Source of the DNA: a virus | Length of the DNA stretch: 64,000 bases | Reading direction: 5' to 3' (one strand) | Virus record (IMG/VR): IMGVR_UViG_3300030085_002029 | Location: 1 to 64,000 of that record | Shown here: piece by piece, positions 27,402-36,571 of the stretch | Layout: every line of letters begins with the position of its first letter | Position numbering within the stretch: the stretch's first letter is position 1 | Program-made: the position numbers and the translations under genes | The notes under the pieces: model-generated | Seen by the model: the letters and a program-made list of their open reading frames with translations, nothing else | The model's database searches: none | Told to the model about the DNA's origin: nothing

Positions 27402-29789
27402 TTAACGTGACAATAAATCACTGTACTTCGCATTAAAATCTATAGGAGGTCCATCAGTTTTTCTTTGGTTTATCATTTCACTTTGTTGACTTCCTTCTAG
27501 TTTAATCCGATCATCTTTTCTTTTTTCTATTTCAGCTTCTTTAGCTTTAGTAGCTTGCATATCCATAGACTTTAACTGCATGTCAAAGTCGTATTTTATC
27601 TGCATTAAGTTTTGATCTATTCTAGCTTTGGCTTCCATCTCACTGATCTTAAATTGAGACTTACCTTGCTCTATTTGTAGCTGTGTTTCAGCTAGTGCTT
27701 GTTGTTTTTGCATTTCTGCTAGAGCTGCTCGTTCAGCCGCTTTAGCATTGGCATCTGCTTGAACAATCATATTTTCTTGCGCTCTAAGTTGATCTTCAGC
27801 AGCTTTCTTTTTTCGTCTCATTTTTAAGACTTGATTAGCTAATTTAAGATTTTTTATTTCTCTTATTTCTATAGCATCTTCCAAGAATATGCTTTGATTT
27901 TGTAAACATATTTGTATACTCTGTTCTAGTTGAGCTTGTTCTTCTTCGTCTGGCGTTAGTTCTAAATATATACCAAACTCAAACAAGTTTAAATTATACA
28001 TGTCTTGTAATGTGCCGACGTTGTAAGAGCTTATACTAGATTTTAAAGCTTCTCTAGTTAGTGGATATTCTAAAGCGTCGTTTATTCTTAGTGATATATT
28101 TTCGCAAATTTTAGCCGATAAATACAAACTAGCCTGCACGATGTGTTTTGTAGCTGTGTTGCTATTTGCGGCTGCTAGTTTTTGAAGACCAACTAAAGAA
28201 TCTTTATTGGGAACAGATCCATCTCTTGCCTCGTTGAGACCTGTTACATCTCTCATCATTTGCAAGTAATACTGGTAAGTTTGTATAAGACTTGCCATTT
28301 TTTGACCACCACTAGATGTTTGTAATTCTTGTATTGGAACTTTACCTGGATTCATACCACCATCTTGCGTCATGGATCTACCAACAATACTACCAGTTTG
28401 AAAGTACATATTTAAAGCTTCTTGTGGGTTATATGTAGTTCCGTTTCCTAAATCAACCTCAGCTAATCCGTCAACATCTAAAAACACCCCATCAGGAACT
28501 GTTCTAGCTAATACTTGTTGTAACTTTAAATGAGTTAACTGTATCATATCAGCAAAACTAGTCATACGACCAACTAAAGATTCTATTCTACCTTTATACA
28601 TTTTAGGCGCACATATGTTATAACTCATGTTTACCTTACATAAATTTGAGTTTGGCCTAGTCATATTTTTCGACATACCCCAACGCAACATCATATCGTG
28701 ACCTAATATTTTAGCTCCACTATATAATACCTCTATAGATCTACTTATTCTTTCAAAGTTATCACTTTTAGGTGGGTTAAAAACATCTGTTTTTTCTAAA
28801 GACTTTTCTAATCCAGTAGCTGTTTGTTTAACCTTCCACACTTGGTTAGTGTAGGTTTTGTATTCAAAATAAAGTACAGCTATATTATTACCGTCTCTTC
28901 TACCGTTGTATTCGTATATATAACTTTCAGTGCCTGGATATTGCTCTATTCTTTTAAGTTCTTCGTCTGTTAAATGAGGAAATTCTTTTTTAAGTTCATT
29001 AAGACTTATGTATTTAACTTCTCCAACATACCATATATCTTGAAAATTAGGATCATTAGTATAAGAATATACTAAATTTGCTGGATCAACGTACTTTACT
29101 GTAACACCTTCAGATAGATTAAAATCTGTTTTAACCGCTCCTATACCTAATATAACTAAGTCTTCTGCTATTCTTCGTCTAGTTAAATCATATTTATTAA
29201 AAGCTAATGTATTTGTAATGGCTTCTTCTTCTGCAATTTCTATAGACTGCTTATAGGTTAATTGCATGTGAACGTTTAGCTCTTCTTTGTTTTCTGGTAA
29301 CTCTTCAGGGTTGGATGTAGAATACATGTCCATTCCTGTAGTTTTAGATATTTTTTCAATTAACGATTTAGCTTGTATATCTCTCATTAAAGCTTCAGCA
29401 TAAGCAGTTCTAGTTCTTAGTGATTCTGGATCTTGCGCGTATGCTTTAACATCATATAATTTACCATCCATTCCATTAACAACGATATCAACAAACTTAG
29501 GTATGATAGGTACTGGTTTCCAGTCTAAATTAAGATAAGATAAATCTCCATTTATAGCCAACTCATCTTTGTATTTTTGAACTGGTTGTTCTGCTCTAGC
29601 GTATAATCTTAAGTTTCTAAAATTATTAAACTGGGTATTATATCTCCCTGAAACTGTAGATCTAGTACCACTAAACCAATCTCCTTCAATAGCCCTAGCA
29701 ACTTGTCTACCGTAATCTATACTTTCTTTGACCTCGTCAGGTACAACCTGATCTGGAAAAGAACTACCATTATAAGTTTTTATTTGCAT
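27402..29789 (-). CDS. portal protein (795 aa)
   Basis: 795 residues, directly after the terminase with no gap. The N-terminal half (RNLRLYARAEQPVQKYKDEL, then LNLDWKPVPIIPKFVDIVVN) resembles portal proteins of large Bacteroidota and marine phages. The last 150 residues form a long Gln/Lys/Glu-rich coiled coil, like a barrel extension. The protein forms the packaging ring at one capsid vertex. Identified by sequence style, size and order. Confidence 0.8.
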   Translation of the reverse strand: MQIKTYNGSSFPDQVVPDEVKESIDYGRQVARAIEGDWFSGTRSTVSGRYNTQFNNFRNLRLYARAEQPVQKYKDELAINGDLSYLNLDWKPVPIIPKFVDIVVNGMDGKLYDVKAYAQDPESLRTRTAYAEALMRDIQAKSLIEKISKTTGMDMYSTSNPEELPENKEELNVHMQLTYKQSIEIAEEEAITNTLAFNKYDLTRRRIAEDLVILGIGAVKTDFNLSEGVTVKYVDPANLVYSYTNDPNFQDIWYVGEVKYISLNELKKEFPHLTDEELKRIEQYPGTESYIYEYNGRRDGNNIAVLYFEYKTYTNQVWKVKQTATGLEKSLEKTDVFNPPKSDNFERISRSIEVLYSGAKILGHDMMLRWGMSKNMTRPNSNLCKVNMSYNICAPKMYKGRIESLVGRMTSFADMIQLTHLKLQQVLARTVPDGVFLDVDGLAEVDLGNGTTYNPQEALNMYFQTGSIVGRSMTQDGGMNPGKVPIQELQTSSGGQKMASLIQTYQYYLQMMRDVTGLNEARDGSVPNKDSLVGLQKLAAANSNTATKHIVQASLYLSAKICENISLRINDALEYPLTREALKSSISSYNVGTLQDMYNLNLFEFGIYLELTPDEEEQAQLEQSIQICLQNQSIFLEDAIEIREIKNLKLANQVLKMRRKKKAAEDQLRAQENMIVQADANAKAAERAALAEMQKQQALAETQLQIEQGKSQFKISEMEAKARIDQNLMQIKYDFDMQLKSMDMQATKAKEAEIEKRKDDRIKLEGSQQSEMINQRKTDGPPIDFNAKYSDLLSR

Positions 29790-32015
29790 TTATTTTATTA
29801 TTTGTGATAAACTACCTTCGTTGTTATATTTTTTTATACCCAAGTTTATTTTTTTCATACCTCTTTCTGCAACAGGTTTGTATCTATTTTTATTACAAGC
29901 CATTATAGCTAAACCAGAGCTAATAGTAGCATCGTGTTTAGTTCTATTGTTTATATTGAAAGTGGCCCAGTCTTCTAATGTTTTTTGAAAATACATATCT
30001 CCAAAACCATCTTGTAATTGACCTACATATGTTTCTATATAACTTTCGATAGCCGCTGCATGAGCTTGTTTAATATCTTCACTTGAATTAGGTATACCAC
30101 CTATTTCTTTTTCTGTTGTAGAAAGTTTGTTCCAAACTCTGTCTGGTCTATTAATACTAAATCCTCTATAACCTCTACGTTTTAAATAATACAAAAGTCT
30201 AGGTTTATTATTTTCACATAATATAGGCATTCCATAAAAAACACAAGCCATTAATATTTCTTCAAAGAATATCTCAGCTGTTTGTGGTCTAGCTATATAT
30301 TCTAAAAAAAAGTGATTAGGAGGTGCATCCTCCATTGAAAACTTAGTTAATCCATGAAGCGATCCATTAGAACCCTTACCATCAACAGTACCACTAATGT
30401 CGTAGCTATCACATCCAAATGCTCCAATATGTTCGTTTCCTGCATATTTAATACCATTCTTAATAATAACATTGTTTTGTAATTGAACTGGTGGTACCCA
30501 AGAAATTAAAAATCTACCAGTAGCGCCAGGTATAAAAATCACTCTACTATCTTTTATACCATTTTCCCACATAAAACCACCTCTAGTAATAGCAGTTATA
30601 TTATTTATTTCTTCGTTATAATCTATTTGTTGATAAATTTTTGTTAAGTTAAATAAACTGTCCTTTGTTTCATCTCTAAAAGCATGTTGCTCTGTACGTG
30701 GAAACTGTCTATAATATTCATTTAAACTATCGCTGTCATTTTTTAAACCTTCAACCTCATTTTCCCAGTGTTCAATGACTCCAACTGTAATTGGTAAACC
30801 ATCAATTCCTTTTTTTTGATCTTGTCCTGAAGTGAATACAGGTAATCCAAAAGTATCCATGAATCCTTCATAGTTCCATTCCATAGGTATGAAGAAAGAA
30901 TAGAGTCCGCTAGCTGTTTGTCCGTTTCTATTTCTTTTTGTAACGTCTGAACTGTAGTATAATTTTTTAAAGTTTCCTCCACCTTTGTCTAACGCATTTG
31001 ATGTTGAGCCCATCATACATTTACCTACTATTCTACGTCCTAGTCTTAATGTAGTTTTTGTAACTCTCCAGTTATTTAATATATTGTCAGGTCTTTCCCA
31101 TTTACCACTTTCATCATGAGCTAACAACTTTAGCTTTTCACCATCGTAAGAGTTGTCACCTGTATTTTTCCAATCAATAGTTGTGTCTAGTCCTTGTAAT
31201 TCTTTTAACTTAACGTTAGTGTCTAGTTTTCGTCTAGTAAGCTTTGAAGCTGGGACTCTATATGCCAACTCGGTCTTAGGACGATCCATACCATCTTGGA
31301 TCGGTTTGAAGAAAAACGGATAGTTAACGGATATCGGCACAACTTTATCTGTGAACATTTTTTTAGCATCAGCTCCAGACTTTGAAAGTATACCGAATCT
31401 GGAATCAGAAGATATTGTTGCTTGGTTAACCAGTTCGGCTGATGACATAAAGCTAAATCCACTCCGTCTGTTTTTAAGGTAGCACATTCCATAACATCTG
31501 TTATCTGCTTTACAAGCTTCCCAGAATATAAAGAAGAGTCTATTTGATTCTCTATAATCTGGTGCTCCAACGTCGATCTTTGACCATTGCAAGTACATAT
31601 AGTGAGTACCTGTGATATAAGTAGGGCTACCGTTATTATAAAACCAATACCCTTCATCTCTTCGTTTAAATTCTTCATCTATATAATCGTACCATTTTTC
31701 TTTAAAATCTGTAGGATATTCCTCCCAATCAAACCTACTTTTTATTTTTGCTAGTTCTTTGGGATATTCTTGTTTTTCCCAGTATTGTTCCTCTTGAACC
31801 TTGCTTCGTTTAAATGGTTCATCTTCTGCTGGTAATGCAATACGTAGGTTTTGAATTTCAATGATCTGTCCAATTTTACCTGTTTTACTTATACAAACAA
31901 AGTCATATTCATCGTTATAACCATATTCCCATTTTTTATATCTATTTTGTTTAGATAATATCTTAGGATTTATAACATCCTTTACTTCTTTCCAAAGTGT
32001 TTGCTGATAACTCAT
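29790..32015 (-). CDS. terL: large terminase subunit (741 aa)
   Basis: Packaging motor ATPase and nuclease. Walker A-like loop KNRRSGFSFMSS lies at about 181-192, Walker B with catalytic acid in LKLLAHDESG at 296-304, and coupling motif MGSTSN at 335-340. The nuclease half follows, with GAFGCDSYDISG holding a probable metal-binding Asp. Its length of 741 is on the large side. Its stop abuts the portal start and its own start overlaps the 90-residue gene by 4 bases. Confidence 0.9.
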   Translation of the reverse strand: MSYQQTLWKEVKDVINPKILSKQNRYKKWEYGYNDEYDFVCISKTGKIGQIIEIQNLRIALPAEDEPFKRSKVQEEQYWEKQEYPKELAKIKSRFDWEEYPTDFKEKWYDYIDEEFKRRDEGYWFYNNGSPTYITGTHYMYLQWSKIDVGAPDYRESNRLFFIFWEACKADNRCYGMCYLKNRRSGFSFMSSAELVNQATISSDSRFGILSKSGADAKKMFTDKVVPISVNYPFFFKPIQDGMDRPKTELAYRVPASKLTRRKLDTNVKLKELQGLDTTIDWKNTGDNSYDGEKLKLLAHDESGKWERPDNILNNWRVTKTTLRLGRRIVGKCMMGSTSNALDKGGGNFKKLYYSSDVTKRNRNGQTASGLYSFFIPMEWNYEGFMDTFGLPVFTSGQDQKKGIDGLPITVGVIEHWENEVEGLKNDSDSLNEYYRQFPRTEQHAFRDETKDSLFNLTKIYQQIDYNEEINNITAITRGGFMWENGIKDSRVIFIPGATGRFLISWVPPVQLQNNVIIKNGIKYAGNEHIGAFGCDSYDISGTVDGKGSNGSLHGLTKFSMEDAPPNHFFLEYIARPQTAEIFFEEILMACVFYGMPILCENNKPRLLYYLKRRGYRGFSINRPDRVWNKLSTTEKEIGGIPNSSEDIKQAHAAAIESYIETYVGQLQDGFGDMYFQKTLEDWATFNINNRTKHDATISSGLAIMACNKNRYKPVAERGMKKINLGIKKYNNEGSLSQIIK

Positions 32016-32284
32016 TTACTTCTCCCTTCAGCAAACTTAAATACTCTTTCTTCTTTAACTTCTTTAATCTTACCACTTAACTTTTCTTCTTCGTCTTGTA
32101 TGCGTGTTAGTATTTCAAAAGCGTCAAATATAGCTAGCTTTTTTGTAGCTGCTGCATTTTTTAATCTATCGGCAGTAACGTCTTCACCTGTATCTACTAT
32201 AGGTTCTTTTGCAACTTTTATTAGTTCAGCTACAGCTCGTTGTCCTGCTTCTATTATTTTCTTTTTGGTTTCCTTCGTGTTCAT
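32012..32284 (-). CDS. small helical protein upstream of terminase (90 aa), candidate small terminase subunit
   Basis: 90 residues, helical and charged, with an N-terminal half (AGQRAVAELIKVAKEPIVDT) and a coiled C-terminus. It overlaps terL by an ATGA, the usual site of a small terminase gene, but a DNA-binding helix-turn-helix is not evident. It also overlaps the gene upstream by 59 bases in another frame. Confidence 0.5.
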   Translation of the reverse strand: MNTKETKKKIIEAGQRAVAELIKVAKEPIVDTGEDVTADRLKNAAATKKLAIFDAFEILTRIQDEEEKLSGKIKEVKEERVFKFAEGRSK

Positions 32285-32822
32285 TAGTTAAAGCTATGTC
32301 ATTTGATTTCATACAATAAAGTTTCTCTTCGTCAATTATAAATTCAAACTCAGAGTTTGGTGTAAAGACCACTAGCGCTCCAGGTGTTATTCCTACAGCT
32401 TCTAAGGCGCTATTAGAATATTTTAATATACCAAAGTGTTCTTTTTCTTTAGACGTGCTTAGATATGATTTATTTTTAATTGGCTTAACAAAACAATAGT
32501 TTAAATTACATTTACCATTATACATGTATATTTGTTCTGGACTACAAAAATATAAGTCTTCTTTGAAATATAAAGCTGAGTTTCTTTCTCTTCCTTTTTG
32601 ATCATACCACCTTCTAAACACGTTGTGATGTACATACACCACGTCACCTGGTTTAACGTCAGTATCAAAAGCAGCAGGTGTAGATACAACCACTGCTTTT
32701 TTACTAACGAAAATATGATTTTCAATACTCGTATTTATTATTAATTCCTTGTTATCTACTTTTTTTACATTATCATACCTTTGATTATAAGGCTTAATAA
32801 TAAAGTTATATAAACTTTTCAT
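32226..32822 (-). CDS. GroES-like (cpn10-fold) protein, 198 aa
   Basis: N-terminal half has VKPGDVVYVHHNVFR, and near the end come GITPGALVVFTPNSEFEF and EEKLYCMKSNDIAL, which recall the VKxGDxV and DGEKLYRMRTNDI patterns of co-chaperonin subunits. The tail (EHEGNQKENNRSRTT) is disordered. A canonical GroES is encoded separately at 43535-43795, so this may be a divergent copy with a virion or assembly role. Confidence in the fold is moderate. Confidence 0.5.
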   Translation of the reverse strand: MKSLYNFIIKPYNQRYDNVKKVDNKELIINTSIENHIFVSKKAVVVSTPAAFDTDVKPGDVVYVHHNVFRRWYDQKGRERNSALYFKEDLYFCSPEQIYMYNGKCNLNYCFVKPIKNKSYLSTSKEKEHFGILKYSNSALEAVGITPGALVVFTPNSEFEFIIDEEKLYCMKSNDIALTNEHEGNQKENNRSRTTSCS

Positions 32823-33046
32823 TAATACTTGAGATCAAACTCAACAGCAATAGCCATATTACTGTTAAACCTTTTCCATGGTAATACTTCGTTGTCTTTT
32901 TTTATGTATATGGAATATTCGCCGCTATCTTCATTGTTTAATATATCACAAATCGTATGTCCACCATAAACTTCTTGACCAACTGAGTAATGCATTGCAT
33001 CATTTTTATAATCAGAACCTATACTAATTTTTCTAATGTTAGACAT
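32822..33046 (-). CDS. conserved-looking small hypothetical protein (74 aa)
   Basis: Small beta-rich protein (HYSVGQEVYGGHTICDIL, then VLPWKRFNSNMAIAVEFDL). No named domain. It starts inside the end of the upstream gene and its stop shares one base with the next start, so it is translationally linked to its neighbours in the block before the terminase. Confidence 0.7.
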   Translation of the reverse strand: MSNIRKISIGSDYKNDAMHYSVGQEVYGGHTICDILNNEDSGEYSIYIKKDNEVLPWKRFNSNMAIAVEFDLKY

Positions 33047-33281
33047 TCTCTAGTTCTTTTACAGGTTCGTAAGATCCATCGCTTAAGTCTATATTTACTT
33101 TACCATACTCTTTCTCTAACTCCGCCTTAACTTTATTTATGTCTTCATTTAAAGTAGCTATACTGTGTAAAGCGGCGTGTTTCTGAGCTTCTAACATTCC
33201 AATGTCGGATAGTATTCTACTTAATTCTGATTGTTGTTTTGTGATTGTTTCTAAATGTTCTTTTTTAATTTTCTTTTTCAT
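33039..33281 (-). CDS. coiled-coil hypothetical protein (80 aa)
   Basis: Helical, with a heptad pattern over residues 5-60 (SRILSDIGMLEAQKHAALHS). No family recognised. It is the first gene of the terminase cluster after the fibre gene and overlaps the next gene by 8 bases. Confidence 0.7.
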   Translation of the reverse strand: MKKKIKKEHLETITKQQSELSRILSDIGMLEAQKHAALHSIATLNEDINKVKAELEKEYGKVNIDLSDGSYEPVKELENV

Positions 33282-33308
33282 TTTATTAAATTTAATTGTT
33301 TTTTATTG

Positions 33309-35288
33309 TTAATGATTGTGTATTACCCTAATCATTAATGCATTGTCTGTTCCGTCTGTTGATATAGCGCGTCCTATCTTTACAGTGCTGCTACCAGGAT
33401 CTGTTACTAAAGCTGATCTAGTAAGATTGGAAGCACTTAGATTTACTGCTGCGTTTAGTGGAACTGATACAGGTGGTTGATCTCCACTGTAAGTTGGGGT
33501 TGCTTTCATAATAGACGTCCAACCAGATTCATTAGAGAAAGAGTCAGAAATAAAATTAGCTCTAACTCTTGTGTAAGGAGTTCCTGCGGGACCAAAAACC
33601 GGATCATCAACCGAAGATACAAAGTTAATTACTAGATTGTCATCACCTTGAAACGCTTGAGCCCATTCTTTTAATCTAGGTAATGTACAACCACCAGCAT
33701 TTACATACGACCCATCTTCTGTATCGTCCCAGTCTCCGCCATTAAACATATCGTCATTACTACCTACTCCTGGTAAGTTATTTTCTACTTTTAATCCCCA
33801 TTTCCAGTTAAACTGAAAATACTCCTCTCCATCAAAAGAAACTTCAAAAAATAATCTGTCATAAATTCTAGCGTCAGTACCTTCAAATTCCCAAGTTTCA
33901 CTATCAGAAAAATCTAATGACATAAACCTTTCGTCGTTATCACCGTCTATTGTCCACTCTACAGTGCTTGTCGCGCTGTCGCTATAATTAGCAGATCCAT
34001 CAAAGTACGTTCCATTTTCTACAGTGCTAAGGTTAACAGAGGTAAAGCCGTCTTCCATTGGATGATCAACATCATCTCCAGGTTCAGTTGGTTCAAGAAC
34101 AGTTAATCTTCTCGCGGTACAAAGACCTTCTGTTAAAACATTGACAGGATCCCCATCACTGGCGTTATTTAAAGCGATACCAATAAGTTCAATTTGATTA
34201 GGTAAAGCACCAGGGGATATAGCTCTTACTAGATTACTAGAATAACTATATACTACTGGTTGACCATTTAAAATAGTCCCAGCTGCGGTGTATTTTTCAG
34301 CATGACCATATGTAGGTTGGGTTGGGTCTGATAAATCAGCTTTGTTATCTACAACGTTAAAGCCAGTATAATCTACTTCTCCACCGCTGCCAGCTGTTAT
34401 ATTTATTGTTTCATTTTCTGATGCGTTAGCACCAAATGTACCAGCTTCTTCACCATTTACATTTATTGTTAATATACCATTATTAGCACTAACTTTAGCC
34501 GTGTTGGCTGTAATCTCTTCTGCTTGCTCAGGTGTTATGCCTACTTTCGCTGTATTAGCTGTAATCTCTGCCGCTTGCTCCGGTGTTATACCTGTTTTCG
34601 CTGTATTAGCTGTAATCTCTTTTGCTTGCTCTGCAGTAAATACTTCACCACTATATGAAATAACATTGTCATTTATTTCTATAGGTTCTTCTGCTGTGTA
34701 TTCAATAGGTTCTGGAATATCTGGAAAAGCTGGTAGCGTTAATGTTCCTGCTTCAAAACTAGCTCCATCCATTTCACTAGAAAGATTAGTCATTATACTA
34801 CCTTCAAAATTTTGTAATGCCCCTTCTCCTTCTCTACTAAAAAATAATAACGGCTTATCGTCTTCGTTTTTAAGGCTAATTTTAGCTAATTGAGCAGTGG
34901 TAGTATTTTCTTCAGCACCCATATAAATACTACTATCACTCAAAAATAAATGTCTTACTTTATATTCTGCATTACCTAAATCATAAGCAGCATTTGCGTT
35001 TGGTATAAAATGTCCACCTGAGCTTAATTCCCATCCGTAATCGTTCTCACCACCAACGATAAATTCAATTGTTCCGTCGTCTTTTGCTTCTATTTTACTT
35101 TGAGCTACTCCATCTTCAACAACTGATTGTATTTTAAATATACCGTTCATAAGCTCTTCTCCAGTACACTTTATATTGTAAGCTGCCTCTCCATCTTGCG
35201 CGGCAATATAACCAGCAAAGCCTGCAATGTCACCAAGTGTTTTAGTACCCATGGGCGTTAACCCACTTATTTTTTTATTTTCTGCCAT
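33309..35288 (-). CDS. tail fibre or spike protein with 17-residue repeats (659 aa)
   Basis: N-terminus KISGLTPMGTKTLGDIAGF is of the kind that anchors phage fibres to the virion. Around residues 220-265 there are three copies of EITANTAKxGITPEQA, a short triple-helix-like repeat. The C-terminal part is beta-rich with Gly/Asp/Ser-rich strands, as in receptor-binding domains. A role in host adsorption is inferred from this architecture. Confidence 0.7.
   Translation of the reverse strand: MAENKKISGLTPMGTKTLGDIAGFAGYIAAQDGEAAYNIKCTGEELMNGIFKIQSVVEDGVAQSKIEAKDDGTIEFIVGGENDYGWELSSGGHFIPNANAAYDLGNAEYKVRHLFLSDSSIYMGAEENTTTAQLAKISLKNEDDKPLLFFSREGEGALQNFEGSIMTNLSSEMDGASFEAGTLTLPAFPDIPEPIEYTAEEPIEINDNVISYSGEVFTAEQAKEITANTAKTGITPEQAAEITANTAKVGITPEQAEEITANTAKVSANNGILTINVNGEEAGTFGANASENETINITAGSGGEVDYTGFNVVDNKADLSDPTQPTYGHAEKYTAAGTILNGQPVVYSYSSNLVRAISPGALPNQIELIGIALNNASDGDPVNVLTEGLCTARRLTVLEPTEPGDDVDHPMEDGFTSVNLSTVENGTYFDGSANYSDSATSTVEWTIDGDNDERFMSLDFSDSETWEFEGTDARIYDRLFFEVSFDGEEYFQFNWKWGLKVENNLPGVGSNDDMFNGGDWDDTEDGSYVNAGGCTLPRLKEWAQAFQGDDNLVINFVSSVDDPVFGPAGTPYTRVRANFISDSFSNESGWTSIMKATPTYSGDQPPVSVPLNAAVNLSASNLTRSALVTDPGSSTVKIGRAISTDGTDNALMIRVIHNH
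34497..34634 (-). repeat. 51-base in-frame direct repeats in the fibre gene
   Basis: Two full 51-base units and one partial unit encode EITANTAK-(T/V)-GITPEQA. Units differ at a few bases, mainly third positions, so they look like an old duplication kept by selection rather than a fresh expansion. Confidence 0.75.
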
Positions 35289-35455
35289 TACGATTCGTTT
35301 TGTTGTTGTAATAATATTTTTCCATCATTTTCTAATAATAAAATATCTTCTAAAGAGCTTTCTAAAGCCATAAAGCTACTAGGTGCTGGTGGAGGAGTAC
35401 TACCACTTGAGCTTAGTTTTGTTTGTGGGATTGTATACCCTATGCCTAACCACAT
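35288..35455 (-). CDS. small protein upstream of the fibre gene (55 aa)
   Basis: ATG at 35455 (minus) encodes MWLGIGYTIPQTKLSS, then a Pro-rich linker and an acidic helix. The stop TAA overlaps the fibre ATG by one base (TAATG), and the gene starts 3 bases after the preceding one. Small proteins beginning GxGxxIPQ are seen in phage structural blocks. Function unknown; possibly a fibre accessory. Confidence 0.7.
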   Translation of the reverse strand: MWLGIGYTIPQTKLSSSGSTPPPAPSSFMALESSLEDILLLENDGKILLQQQNES

Positions 35456-35458
35456 AAT

Positions 35459-36115
35459 TTAAAATAAACCTAATATTTGATCAGCATCTGTTTCCACTGT
35501 ACCATCTACCGCAGCTGCTTCAACCTGCTTAATAGCTTTACTAGCAATATCGATAGCTTCCGTTTTTTGATCAAGTTGTTCTTCAATTATTGCTAATTCT
35601 TCTAGCAACGCGTCTATTTGATCAGTTACATTTTGCACTTGAATATCAATACTAGCTGCAAGTATGTCATTGCCAGCTTCTATAGCGTTTTTTAAATCAA
35701 TTAGTAGGTTTTCCTTTTGCTCTTCTAACTTTTCTATTTCAACTTCTATTTCTGCTTTTCGTGCATCAAGATCTGTGGTTTCTTGTTCTAAACTGTTTAT
35801 TAAGTTTGTATAGTAATCTACTCTTTGTGAAAAAACCTCTGCATTTGATTCTAAAACTTTTACAACGAGTATAGGTAAAAACATGCCTGTACCTATATTT
35901 GTAAAAATATTTATATTAGTGTCAAACGTATTACCTGCTGCGTCTACAGCTTCGTGAGTACCTTCCATTTCTACAACTAGTGTTCCACCAGTGCCAACGT
36001 ATAAAGCACAACCTCTTTCTTCAGTTCCAGCTATAGGTGACCCAATATCTACTGGTACAGCGCTATGAGCAAATACTCTCGGTTGAGCCATGAAATTTCC
36101 TTCTATTCCTCTCAT
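35459..36115 (-). CDS. structural protein with beta head and coiled-coil stalk (218 aa)
   Basis: Residues 10-90 form a beta domain (VFAHSAVPVDIGSPIAGTEE, TFDTNINIFTNIGTGMFLP) of a type often found in phage virions. Residues 100-195 are a long coiled coil. This looks like a fibre or head-fibre protein. Start chosen at the first Met (36115); an internal Met (MAQPRVF) at 36091 is an equally possible start. Confidence 0.6.
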   Translation of the reverse strand: MRGIEGNFMAQPRVFAHSAVPVDIGSPIAGTEERGCALYVGTGGTLVVEMEGTHEAVDAAGNTFDTNINIFTNIGTGMFLPILVVKVLESNAEVFSQRVDYYTNLINSLEQETTDLDARKAEIEVEIEKLEEQKENLLIDLKNAIEAGNDILAASIDIQVQNVTDQIDALLEELAIIEEQLDQKTEAIDIASKAIKQVEAAAVDGTVETDADQILGLF

Positions 36116-36118
36116 TTT

Positions 36119-36571
36119 TTAATTTTTAATTTTTGTTATTTTTTCAGCGCCTCTTGAACCAAAGTAGGCTACATAAACTGTAATTAGTAGAGCTTCTAAT
36201 AAAGAAACCCAACCTGTTTTTATTTCTAATAATACTGTTGAGTCTAGTATTATAAATATTGTCATAGCTAAAGTAAGAAATATAAGCGTCATAGGTCTCG
36301 TGTTTTTACTTAACCATGAGTCACTTTTCATATCACTCGCCCATCGGTTAGATATGTTATTCATTTCAGCTATATCTTGATCTAAAAGTTTTAAAGCCAT
36401 TTCTTTATCTTCGGCCTTAATAGTTCTATCACTTGTTATAATATTTTTTACTACACCAAGGCCTCCTTGATCAGGTAAAAATTCCCCTAATTTAGAAACA
36501 AGTTTAGGAGCTTTCTCGATTAAAAAAGCTCCAACTTTAGTTTCTTTAAATTTTTTCTTTTCTTTTTCCAT
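36119..36571 (-). CDS. holin-like membrane protein (150 aa)
   Basis: Cytosolic charged N-terminus, then RWASDMKSDSWLSKNTRP followed by two hydrophobic helices (MTLIFLTLAMTIFIILDS and VSLLEALLITVYVAYFG). This D-S-W-L-S-x-N-x-R-P-x-T layout is that of the GTA-type three-TM holin family. It would form inner-membrane lesions that let the amidase reach the wall. It overlaps the neighbouring metallopeptidase-like gene by one base. Confidence 0.75.
   Translation of the reverse strand: MEKEKKKFKETKVGAFLIEKAPKLVSKLGEFLPDQGGLGVVKNIITSDRTIKAEDKEMALKLLDQDIAEMNNISNRWASDMKSDSWLSKNTRPMTLIFLTLAMTIFIILDSTVLLEIKTGWVSLLEALLITVYVAYFGSRGAEKITKIKN

Noticed and set aside
30743-31678. 79- and 151-codon minus-strand frames inside the terminase gene
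   Set aside because: They lie out of frame inside terL, whose motifs are continuous; codon use and context are poor.
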